A stretch of 21,289 nucleotides of DNA, taken from assembly GCA_030837825.1 (NCBI GenBank), contig JAUQYB010000051.1, positions 1-21,289 of the forward strand, read 5' to 3'. The notes under the pieces were generated by a model. It worked only from the letters and a program-made list of their open reading frames with translations. It was not told the DNA's origin and did not search any database. Below are positions 15,566 through 21,289 of the stretch, one piece after another. The stretch's first letter is position 1. Each line of letters starts with the position of its first letter. The stretch comes from Albidovulum sp. (lineage in GTDB: Bacteria > Pseudomonadota > Alphaproteobacteria > Rhodobacterales > Rhodobacteraceae). The position numbers and the translations under genes are program-made.

Positions 15566-16206
15566 CGGACGGCGGGATGACGGCCGGAGAAGTGGCAGCG
15601 CTCTTCACCCGCTCGACGGGCGACTACGCCTTCGCGCGCTGGCACCGGCCGATCGTGCCGGTGGTCTTCGGCACCGACGATGCCACGCTCGCCACCGTCA
15701 AGGGCGCGATCGAGGCGGTGGTGGCGCTTGCCGGCCACCGGATGGCCGAAACCGACCCCGAGCAGGGCGCGAACCTGATGGTCTTCTTCTTCCGCGACTG
15801 GGGCGAACTTCTCGAGGTGCCGGACCTCGACCGGCTGGTGCCCGGCCTCGGCCCGCTCGTCGCCCGGCTGGAGATCGCGGGCGCCAACCAGTACCGGCAC
15901 TTCCGCTTCGAGCAAGGCGGCGCGATCCGCGCCTGCATCGCCTTCCTGCGGATGGACGCGGGTCTTGCGGAGCTTCCGGCCGGGACCATCGCGCTGAGCC
16001 TCGCCGCGCAGTCGATCCTGGCATGGTCCGACGGCGCTTTCCGTGCCCGCTCGGTCCTCGCCCGCGCCGGCGGGCCGGGCGGGGAGGGGGCGGTGATCCT
16101 CAACCCCGCGATCGCCGGGTTGATCCGTGCGGCCTACGATCCGGTGCTGCCGGATGCAGCGCGGGATGCGAGCCATGCGCTGCGGCTCGCCGCCCGTATC
16201 GGCTGA
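15562..16206 (+). CDS. Unknown protein translationally coupled to ruvB
   Basis: A 214-residue protein I cannot assign. The ATG overlaps the ruvB stop (ATGA); a second in-frame ATG lies five codons later (15577). It has no signal peptide and no membrane helix. It reads as a single alpha/beta domain: [20 protein letters not shown] (26-45), a helix ending ALAGHRMAE, then [20 protein letters not shown], an [13 protein letters not shown] strand pair, [18 protein letters not shown], and a helical C-terminal half. The strand-helix pattern with a central ANLxVxF strand loosely recalls DUF2927-type proteins, but no HExxH is present; this is only a guess. Placement as the fourth coupled gene of ruvCAB suggests a role in, or co-dosage with, recombination; alternatively it is a passenger between the ruv and tol blocks. 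Confidence 0.8.
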   Translation: MTDGGMTAGEVAALFTRSTGDYAFARWHRPIVPVVFGTDDATLATVKGAIEAVVALAGHRMAETDPEQGANLMVFFFRDWGELLEVPDLDRLVPGLGPLVARLEIAGANQYRHFRFEQGGAIRACIAFLRMDAGLAELPAGTIALSLAAQSILAWSDGAFRARSVLARAGGPGGEGAVILNPAIAGLIRAAYDPVLPDAARDASHALRLAARIG

Positions 16207-16225
16207 CCGGATCGGGCGGGTCCGG

Positions 16226-17098
16226 TCAGGGACGAACCGCGGCGAAGACGTTCACGACAGCGGGCACCTCCACCCGCTCCGCCGTCTCGAACCGCCGGAA
16301 CCGGCTGGCGAGGTCGGCGGCGATGGCGGCGCGGTCGGCATCCGTCCCGCCTTTCTCACGTATCAGTCGCGATACCGGCCCGATCTCTGTCGCGAGCGCG
16401 GCGGCCTCGGCGGCGCGGCCGGCGACGCGGAGCCGGGTGTCGCATTCCTCGGCCGCAACGGCGGCGAAGCCCGCCCCGGCGAGCAGCCCGGTCACATAGT
16501 CGATCTCGGCGAAGGCGAACTGGCCGGGTTCGCGCGGCACGTCCGGGGGCACCGCGCCCAGCCGCGCGACACCCGCGGCCTTCGCCTCGCGGTTCCAGGG
16601 ATTGCGGGCGACGTCGGCCCAGGCGACGAAGACGATGCGCCCGCCGGGTTTGAGGGCGCGGCGAAGATTGCCGAGCGCCATCGCCGGATCGGAAAAGAAC
16701 ATCATTCCGAACCGCGACAGGACCAGGTCGGCGCCGTCTGCGGGGAACGGATGGGTCTGGGCGTCGGCCAGCGTGAAGCGCACGTCCGGCCGGCCGCCGG
16801 CGCGCCGCCGGGCGACCGCCAGGAGCGTGGCGGAAATGTCGAGGCCCTCAACATGCCCTTCCGCGCCCGCCCTGTCGGCCGCGGCGAGCGTCGTGTCGCC
16901 CGCGCCGCAGCCGATGTCGAGCGCGACTTCACCGGGGCGGGGCCGGGCGCGGGCGAGGAGTTCGGCCGTGACCTGTGTGAAGAGCCCGTCGAGCGTCTCG
17001 TGAAGCGCGGCCCATTTCACCCCCGGACCCGATGTCCAGAAGTCGGCCTGTGCGGCGTTGCCGGATGCGTGGTGGGGCGCGTGGTCGGGATCGGGCAT
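16226..17098 (-). CDS. Class I SAM-dependent methyltransferase (UbiE/COQ5-like)
   Basis: A 290-residue cytoplasmic methyltransferase. Motif I is EVALDIGCGAGDTTLAAA (57-74), the acidic residue of motif II is D87 in EGLDISATLL, FTLADAQTHPFPADGADLVL (108-127) spans motifs III-IV, and LKPGGRIVFVAW (149-160) is the post-motif typical of Methyltransf_11/25 proteins. A C-terminal extension of about 120 residues may bind the substrate, which is unknown; quinone-ring UbiE itself is shorter and lacks such a tail. The gene is read against its plus-strand neighbours, ends 19 bp from the preceding convergent gene, and has its own promoter. The start has AGGAG eight bases upstream. Confidence 0.85.
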   Translation of the reverse strand: MPDPDHAPHHASGNAAQADFWTSGPGVKWAALHETLDGLFTQVTAELLARARPRPGEVALDIGCGAGDTTLAAADRAGAEGHVEGLDISATLLAVARRRAGGRPDVRFTLADAQTHPFPADGADLVLSRFGMMFFSDPAMALGNLRRALKPGGRIVFVAWADVARNPWNREAKAAGVARLGAVPPDVPREPGQFAFAEIDYVTGLLAGAGFAAVAAEECDTRLRVAGRAAEAAALATEIGPVSRLIREKGGTDADRAAIAADLASRFRRFETAERVEVPAVVNVFAAVRP

Positions 17099-17118
17099 GG
17101 GCGCGTCTCCTGCCGCCG

Positions 17119-17148
17119 ATTAGACCACGCGAGGCCCGCGCCGTCCAA
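17119..17148 (-). promoter_or_regulatory. Probable promoter of the methyltransferase gene
   Basis: On the minus strand TTGGAC (17148-17143), 18 bases, TCTAAT (17124-17119). The -10 is close to consensus, and a start near 17111 would leave a very short leader before the ATG at 17098. Confidence 0.45.
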
Positions 17149-17191
17149 TCCCGTCTGCGCCACCGGGCCGGGCCATCGGGCCGGGCCGCCC

Positions 17192-17503
17192 TCAGCCGGT
17201 GATCTGCACCTTGCCGACGAGGCGCGCGCCCTTCTCCGAGGACAGCGTCTCGGCCTTCACGTCCGCCGTCACCTCGGCGTTCTTTTCAAGCGCCAGTTCG
17301 GTGCAGGCGATCTGGCCGGAATGCTTGCCGCGGATCGTCACCGCCTCGGCGGTGATCACGCCCTGGACCTGGCCGGCGACGCTGACGTCAACCGATTTCG
17401 ACGTTATGTCGCCGTTGACCTTGCCCTTGACCTCGATGTCGCCGTCCTTGGAGACGACGTTGCCGTCGATGGTGAGGTCTTCCTCGATAACCGATTTGGT
17501 CAT
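17192..17503 (-). CDS. Short bactofilin (polymer-forming cytoskeletal protein)
   Basis: The 103-residue protein is a bare bactofilin domain: repeated short beta strands with regularly spaced valine/isoleucine and glycine, as in VIEEDLTIDGNVVSKDGDI, EVKGKVNGDITSKSVDV, VAGQVQGVITAEAVTIRG and CTELALEKNAEVTADVKAET. This is the right-handed beta-helix of membrane-associated filaments that position cell-wall or polar proteins. It lacks the usual proline-rich N- and C-terminal tails and has no membrane helix. AGGAG five bases before the ATG at 17503 fixes the start; the in-frame GTG at 17509 overlaps that site. It lies 93 bp upstream of the methyltransferase start on the same strand; each has a promoter-like sequence. 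Confidence 0.88.
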   Translation of the reverse strand: MTKSVIEEDLTIDGNVVSKDGDIEVKGKVNGDITSKSVDVSVAGQVQGVITAEAVTIRGKHSGQIACTELALEKNAEVTADVKAETLSSEKGARLVGKVQITG

Positions 17504-17556
17504 TTTCACTCCTCATGGCGCGCCTGGCCGCCCGTGGCGCGGCGGGGATGGCCGTT

Positions 17557-17585
17557 TCGCTACATGAGAAGCGGCCCGCCGCCAA
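17557..17585 (-). promoter_or_regulatory. Probable bactofilin promoter
   Basis: On the minus strand TTGGCG (17585-17580), 17 bases, TAGCGA (17562-17557). The proposed start near 17550 gives a leader of about 45 bases. Confidence 0.35.
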
Positions 17586-17630
17586 GGGTCCATCGGCGGC
17601 CGTGGGCGGGAAACGGCGCGGGCAGGCCGC

Positions 17631-17659
17631 TTGTGCCGGCGCCCCGTGCCCCCTAGGCT
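17631..17659 (+). promoter_or_regulatory. Probable promoter of ybgC
   Basis: TTGTGC (17631-17636), 17 bases, TAGGCT (17654-17659). The layout mirrors the one before the EamA gene. The start would fall inside the tandem repeat that follows, giving a leader of about 30 bases. Confidence 0.4.
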
Positions 17660-17692
17660 CCGCCCCCGAACCGCCCCCGAACCGCCCCGGAA
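17660..17692 (+). repeat. Three tandem 11-bp repeats directly before ybgC
   Basis: CCGCCCCCGAA occurs twice exactly (17660-17670, 17671-17681), then once with a single change as CCGCCCCGGAA (17682-17692). The third copy ends five bases before the ybgC ATG, and its changed base creates the only GGAA Shine-Dalgarno-like sequence there. Confidence 0.7.
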
Positions 17693-17697
17693 CGCCC

Positions 17698-18099
17698 ATG
17701 CCCCACAGCTTTGCCCTGCGTGTCTACTACGAGGACACCGACCTCGCCGGCATCGTCTATTATGCCAACTACCTGAAGTTCATCGAGCGTGCGCGCAGCG
17801 AATGGGTGCGCACGCTCGGCATCGACCAGGGGCGGCTCAGGGCCGAGGAGGGGATCGTCTTCGCGGTGCGGCGGCTGGAGGCGGACTATCTGAAACCGGC
17901 GCGGTTCGACGACGAGCTGACCGTCACCACCGAGGTCGCGGGCGTGACCGGGGCACGGATCGTGCTCGACCAGGCCGTCGCGCGTGCCGGCGAGCGGCTC
18001 TTTCAGGCGCAGGTGACGCTGGTGTGCCTGACCGAGGCGGGGGCGGCGGCCCGGCTTCCGGCGGAACTTCGCCTGAGGCTTGCGCCCAGCCTGCACTGA
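17698..18099 (+). CDS. ybgC: Tol-Pal-associated acyl-CoA thioesterase YbgC
   Basis: A 133-residue hotdog-fold thioesterase of the 4-hydroxybenzoyl-CoA type. The signature YYEDTDLAGIVYYANYLKFI (10-29) includes the catalytic aspartate (D15) and the conserved Y-ANY segment; RARSEWVRTLGI and the DELTVTTEV strand follow. YbgC hydrolyses acyl-CoA or acyl-ACP thioesters near the membrane and is conserved at the head of tol-pal clusters, although not essential for Tol function. The start at 17698 matches family N-termini (MPHSFALRVYYEDTD); upstream frame is low-complexity. tolQ follows after 115 bp. Confidence 0.94.
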   Translation: MPHSFALRVYYEDTDLAGIVYYANYLKFIERARSEWVRTLGIDQGRLRAEEGIVFAVRRLEADYLKPARFDDELTVTTEVAGVTGARIVLDQAVARAGERLFQAQVTLVCLTEAGAAARLPAELRLRLAPSLH

Positions 18100-18135
18100 G
18101 CCCGGCCGGCATCCGCGGAATTCCGCAGATGTGAT

Positions 18136-18165
18136 GGCTTTCCCCCTTAAAGCCCGGTATAAGCC
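18136..18165 (+). promoter_or_regulatory. Inverted repeat and TATAAG box upstream of tolQ
   Basis: GGCTTT-N7-AAAGCC (18136-18154) is a perfect 6-bp inverted repeat followed by TATAAG (18158-18163), a likely -10 about 50 bases before tolQ. No convincing -35 at the right distance is seen, so the promoter may need an activator bound at the repeat, or the repeat may end ybgC transcription. Confidence 0.35.
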
Positions 18166-18214
18166 GTTGTAAGAGAGCCGCGAAAAACACGGCCCAACCG
18201 GCGAGCAGACAATC

Positions 18215-18913
18215 ATGGATACCCAAACCCTCGCGACAACGGCGCAGGATATCGACTTTTCCCTGCTGGCGCTCTTCTGGCGCGCGTCCTTCGTCGTCAA
18301 GCTGGTGATGCTTCTTCTCACCGTGGCCAGCTTCTGGTCCTGGGCGATCATCGTCCAGAAGTTCATCTCCTACCGCCAGGCGCGCCTGGAGGCGGGGATC
18401 TTCGACCGCGCCTTCTGGTCGGGCGAACCGCTCGACGAGCTTTTCGAGAAGATCGGCAGCCAGCCTGACGGGCCGAGCGAGCGGATCTTCGCCTCAGGCA
18501 TGGTCGAATGGCGCAGGAGCCATCGCAAGGATGGCGAGCTGATCGCCGGCGCGCAGGCGCGGATCGACCGGTCGATGGACGTGGCGATCGCCAAGGCCAC
18601 CGAAAGCCTGACGCGGGGGCTGCCGTTCCTGGCCACGGTGGGCTCGACCGCGCCCTTCGTCGGCCTCTTCGGCACGGTCTGGGGGATCAAGGTCGCGTTC
18701 GAGCAGATCGCGATCAGCCAGAACACCTCGCTCGCCGTCGTGGCGCCGGGGATCGCCGAGGCGCTGGTCGCGACCGCGCTCGGCCTTCTCGCGGCAATCC
18801 CGGCGGTGATCTTCTACAACAAGCTCTCCACCGACAGCGACCGGATCATCGCCGGCTACGAAGCCTTCGCCGACGAATTCGCCACGATCCTCTCGCGCCA
18901 ACTGGACGCCTGA
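18215..18913 (+). CDS. tolQ: Tol-Pal system proton-channel protein TolQ
   Basis: TolQ (MotA/TolQ/ExbB family) forms the pentameric inner-membrane motor stator that, with TolR, couples the proton gradient to TolA. The 232-residue protein has three membrane helices: about 25-47 (FVVKLVMLLLTVASFWSW), 134-158 (GLPFLATVGSTAPFVGLFGT) and 173-197 (LAVVAPGIAEALVATALGLL), with the conserved threonine, proline and glutamate-alanine pattern of helix III. A large cytoplasmic loop lies between helices I and II. The ribosome site is weak (GGCGAG). It is the first of four closely packed tol genes; tolR begins four bases after its stop. Confidence 0.96.
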   Translation: MDTQTLATTAQDIDFSLLALFWRASFVVKLVMLLLTVASFWSWAIIVQKFISYRQARLEAGIFDRAFWSGEPLDELFEKIGSQPDGPSERIFASGMVEWRRSHRKDGELIAGAQARIDRSMDVAIAKATESLTRGLPFLATVGSTAPFVGLFGTVWGIKVAFEQIAISQNTSLAVVAPGIAEALVATALGLLAAIPAVIFYNKLSTDSDRIIAGYEAFADEFATILSRQLDA

Positions 18914-18916
18914 CCG

Positions 18917-19417
18917 ATGGGCGCGGGGGTGATGAAATCGGGCCGGGGCGGCGGGCACCGGCGCCGAGGGTCGCGCGGCAAGGCCGCCGTCATGTCGGAA
19001 ATCAACGTCACGCCCTTCGTGGACGTGATGCTGGTGCTTCTGATCATCTTCATGGTGGCAGCACCGCTGCTGACCGTGGGCGTGCCTTTGGAACTGCCCA
19101 AGACCGCAGCGCAGGCGGTGGCGACCGAGCAGGAGGAGCCGCTGACGATCTCGATCCAGGGCGACGGCGCCGTCTCGATCCAGAACAGCGCGGTCGCCGA
19201 CGGCGAGCTGATCGGCAAGCTCCGCGCCATCGCGGCGGAGCGGACGAGCGACAAGCTCTTTCTCAGGGCCGACGGCAGCATCCCCTACGAGCGGGTGGTG
19301 CAGGTCATGGGCGCGCTCAATTCGGGCGGGTTCTCGAACATCGTGCTGGTCACCGACGCGGGCGGGCCGGAGTTCGGCGGTGCCGGTTCCGCCGCCCCCG
19401 TCGATCCGGGGAACTGA
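18917..19417 (+). CDS. tolR: Tol-Pal system protein TolR
   Basis: A 166-residue ExbD/TolR protein. A basic cytoplasmic N-tail (GRGGGHRRRGSRGK) leads to the single membrane helix NVTPFVDVMLVLLIIFMVAA (30-49), in which D36 is the proton-carrying aspartate, followed by a periplasmic domain with the usual LRADGSIPYERVVQVMGALN segment. The C-terminal tail after NIVLVTDAGG is glycine/proline rich. The start at 18917 is close behind tolQ; an in-frame ATG at 18932 would remove five residues and has GGGGGTG before it, so the exact start is open. Confidence 0.95.
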   Translation: MGAGVMKSGRGGGHRRRGSRGKAAVMSEINVTPFVDVMLVLLIIFMVAAPLLTVGVPLELPKTAAQAVATEQEEPLTISIQGDGAVSIQNSAVADGELIGKLRAIAAERTSDKLFLRADGSIPYERVVQVMGALNSGGFSNIVLVTDAGGPEFGGAGSAAPVDPGN

Positions 19418-19427
19418 GGCCAGGGTC

Positions 19428-20615
19428 ATGGAACGGTCCCAGCGCATCGGGCTCATCGTCTCGGGGGCCGCGCATCTCGGCGCGATCCTCTGGCTGCTCG
19501 TGGGCGGGATCTTCTTTTCGCATGAGATGCCGCCGCCGGTGGCGACGGCGGAAGTGACGCTGATGTCGGAGGCCGAGTTCAGCGCGCTGCAGGCCGCGGC
19601 GCCGAATGCGGTGACGGAGTCGCCGCCGCAGCCCTCGGTGCCCGAGCCGCCCGCCGCCGAGGAAGTGCCGCCCGCGCCCGAGGCGGAGACCCCGCCCGAG
19701 ACCGCGACGCCGGATGCGCCCGAGCCGGAGCCCGAACCCGACGCCGCCCCCGATGTAACCGAGATCACGCCGCCCGCGACCGTGGTCGAGGACACGCCAC
19801 CGACGCCGCCCGCGCCGCCGGTGGAGGAGCCTTCGGTCGAGCCGGAGCCGGTGGCGGCGCCGAAGCCGCAGCCGAAACCGGCCGACATCGTCGCCCCCGA
19901 CCCGGTGGAGGCGCCCGAGCCCACGCCCGACACCGCGCCCGAGGCGGTGGCCGAGACCACGCCCGATCCGGCGGCGGAGCCCTTGCCGGTGGAGCCGGAG
20001 GCGGCGGCCACGCCGCAGGAAACCGGCGACGTGCTGAAGACCGAGGAGAACGAGGACCAGGAGACGGTCGCCTCTGCCGCGCCCTCTGCTTCGCCCCGGC
20101 CGGCGTCACGGCCGGCGAAACCGGCAGCCGCGCCGGCCGAGCCCGAACCGGCGCCCGAGCCGGCGCAGTCCGCGTCCGAGACCGAACCCGATGCGCCGGC
20201 CGAGGATGCCGTGGCCGATGCGCTGGCCGAGGCGCTGTCGGGCGAGGCATCGGACGAACCCGCACCCGGCACCGGCACCGCAGCCTCGGGCCCGCCGCTG
20301 ACCGGGGGTGAGAAGGACGCGCTGGTGATCGCGGTGAAGACCTGCTGGAACGTCGGCGCGCTGTCGACCGACGCGCTCAAGACGACCGTCACGGTGGGCG
20401 TCAGCATGGACCAGTCGGGGATGCCGATCCAGAACTCGATCCGCATGATCGGCTACGAGGGCGGCGACGAGGCCGCGGCCCGGCAGGCCTACGAGGCCGG
20501 GCGGCGGGCGATCATCCGCTGCGCCAGGAACGGCTATCCGCTGCCGCCCGAAAAATACGCGCAGTGGCAGGAGGTCGAGATCGTCTTCAACCCCGAGAAG
20601 ATGAGGATGAAGTGA
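19428..20615 (+). CDS. tolA: Tol-Pal system protein TolA with Pro/Glu-rich middle domain
   Basis: TolA spans the periplasm and links the TolQR motor to Pal/TolB at the outer membrane. The 395-residue protein has one N-terminal membrane helix (about 8-30, [20 protein letters not shown]), a long middle region (about 62-290) made of Pro, Glu, Ala, Asp and Thr with many PEP/EPE units, and a C-terminal globular domain (about 291-395) with cysteines C306 (VKTCWNVG) and C365 ([10 protein letters not shown]) that could form a disulfide. The middle part resembles the rigid spacer of TonB and differs from the alanine/lysine coiled helix of E. coli TolA. The start at 19428 directly precedes the membrane segment, ten bases after tolR; the frame upstream overlaps tolR. 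The opposite strand carries a long spurious open frame. Confidence 0.93.
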   Translation: MERSQRIGLIVSGAAHLGAILWLLVGGIFFSHEMPPPVATAEVTLMSEAEFSALQAAAPNAVTESPPQPSVPEPPAAEEVPPAPEAETPPETATPDAPEPEPEPDAAPDVTEITPPATVVEDTPPTPPAPPVEEPSVEPEPVAAPKPQPKPADIVAPDPVEAPEPTPDTAPEAVAETTPDPAAEPLPVEPEAAATPQETGDVLKTEENEDQETVASAAPSASPRPASRPAKPAAAPAEPEPAPEPAQSASETEPDAPAEDAVADALAEALSGEASDEPAPGTGTAASGPPLTGGEKDALVIAVKTCWNVGALSTDALKTTVTVGVSMDQSGMPIQNSIRMIGYEGGDEAAARQAYEAGRRAIIRCARNGYPLPPEKYAQWQEVEIVFNPEKMRMK

Positions 20616-20707
20616 TGGCCGCCCGCGTCCCTCCGCCCGCCTTCGCCTCCGCCGCCGCCTGCGGGGCGGTAACCGGCTTCGATCCGCCGGAAGGAGCGCC
20701 GGAATGA
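20615..20707 (+). CDS. Possible 30-codon ORF bridging tolA and tolB
   Basis: The tolA stop overlaps an ATG (TGATG at 20613-20617) opening a 30-residue frame, [20 protein letters not shown] then [10 protein letters not shown]. Its stop overlaps another ATG (20704) that is in frame with tolB. It is alanine/proline rich with no recognised domain. Its only support is the pair of stop/start overlaps; it has no separate ribosome site and may be chance. If translated it would couple tolB to tolA. Confidence 0.25.
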   Translation: MAARVPPPAFASAAACGAVTGFDPPEGAPE

Positions 20708-20781
20708 TCCGCACGTTGACCTGCGGCCGCATCGGCCGTAACCGCACCAGTCAGAATCGAACCCGAAGGGAAGGGGAGTCC

Positions 20782-21289
20782 ATGACGCCTGTCCGCACGC
20801 TCTGCCTCGCGCTCTGCCTTGGCGGCCTCTGCCTGTCCGTCGCCGCGCCCGTGGCGGAGGCCCAGCAGGGCCCGTTGCGCATCGAGATCACCGAGGGCGT
20901 GATCGAGCCCTTGCCCTTCGCGGTGCCGACCTTTGTGGCCGAAAACCCCTCGGCCGGACAGATCGCCGATCAGGTCAGCCGCGTGGTGGCCGCCGACCTC
21001 GCGGGGACGGGGCTGTTCCGCGAAATCCCGTCGTCGGCCTTCATCTCGCCGGTCACCAGTTTCGACGCGCCTGTGGCCTATGCAGACTGGAAGGCGATCA
21101 ACGCGCAGGCGCTGATCACCGGGGCGGTGTCGCAGGGATCGGACGGCCGGATCAACGTCAAGTTCCGTCTCTACGACGTGTTCTCGGGGGCGCCGCTCGG
21201 CGAGGGGCTCCAGTTCGGCGGCGGCCAGGGCGACTGGCGGCGGATCGCCCACAAGGTGGCCGACCAGGTCTATGCCCGGATCACCGGCG
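20782..21289 (+). CDS. tolB: Tol-Pal system beta-propeller protein TolB, N-terminal part (cut by window end)
   Basis: The first 169 codons are present. A Sec signal peptide ([20 protein letters not shown], with cleavage likely after AEA) precedes the TolB N-terminal domain: [38 protein letters not shown], the [20 protein letters not shown] strand pair, and the [13 protein letters not shown] helix. TolB binds Pal and TolA in the periplasm; the beta-propeller lies beyond the window. The ATG at 20782 has AAGGGGAG before it. A second candidate, 78 bases upstream (20704), is in frame and has AGGAG eight bases before it; it would add 26 basic residues to the signal peptide. The shorter form fits the family better. 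Confidence 0.94.
   Translation, partial: MTPVRTLCLALCLGGLCLSVAAPVAEAQQGPLRIEITEGVIEPLPFAVPTFVAENPSAGQIADQVSRVVAADLAGTGLFREIPSSAFISPVTSFDAPVAYADWKAINAQALITGAVSQGSDGRINVKFRLYDVFSGAPLGEGLQFGGGQGDWRRIAHKVADQVYARITG

Noticed and set aside
18494..20446. 650-codon minus-strand open frame rich in Ser, Gly, Ala and Val, opposite tolQ, tolR and tolA
   Set aside because: It mirrors the Pro/Glu/Ala repeats of tolA; high GC keeps the antisense frame open. No domain, ribosome site or independent context.

Overview
The window is an ordinary-looking chromosomal segment of a very GC-rich alphaproteobacterium, most likely a member of the Rhodobacteraceae (Rhodobacterales). Three things point that way: a bacterial phosphatidylcholine synthase of the Sinorhizobium/Rhodobacter type, an NFU1-type NifU protein next to tsaB and rimI, and the block ruvC-ruvA-ruvB-unknown gene followed by ybgC-tolQ-tolR-tolA-tolB. 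No IS element, prophage, CRISPR array, tRNA or rRNA is visible, and codon and base use look uniform throughout.

Layout. Positions 1-1990, minus strand: the start of a BMP-family nucleoside-type binding protein (cut by the window edge), then rimI, tsaB and a NifU-family Fe-S scaffold gene, the last three packed as an operon read right to left. Positions 2050-2940, plus: a DMT/EamA permease. Positions 2962-5419, minus: phosphatidylcholine synthase, xerC and a DUF484 gene. Positions 5553-6206, minus: a small transaldolase, divergent from priA (6303-8498, plus). Positions 8611-12754, plus: a DUF892 ferritin-like stress protein, a MATE exporter, msrA, prmA and a small one-helix membrane protein, ending at a strong symmetric terminator shared with a convergent DUF1127 gene. 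Positions 13044-13355 form the only gene-free stretch over 300 bases and hold two perfect inverted repeats, a DUF1127 promoter and a possible LexA-type site before ruvC. Positions 13356-16206, plus: ruvC-ruvA-ruvB and an unknown gene, with stop/start overlaps. Positions 16226-17503, minus: a SAM methyltransferase and a short bactofilin. Positions 17698 to the end, plus: ybgC and tolQRAB (tolB cut by the window edge).

Functional themes are housekeeping: tRNA t6A synthesis and ribosomal protein modification, Holliday-junction processing and chromosome dimer resolution, replication restart, methionine sulfoxide repair, and the Tol-Pal envelope machine. I see no convincing new multi-gene system. 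The leads most worth checking are the unknown gene co-translated with ruvCAB, a RutR-like operator in front of the BMP transporter gene, the perfect 12-bp inverted repeat upstream of ruvC/DUF1127, a possible bridging small ORF between tolA and tolB, and an active-site signature showing that the fsa-like gene encodes a transaldolase. Several upstream regions share a TTGnnn/-10 spacing that allows start sites to be proposed.
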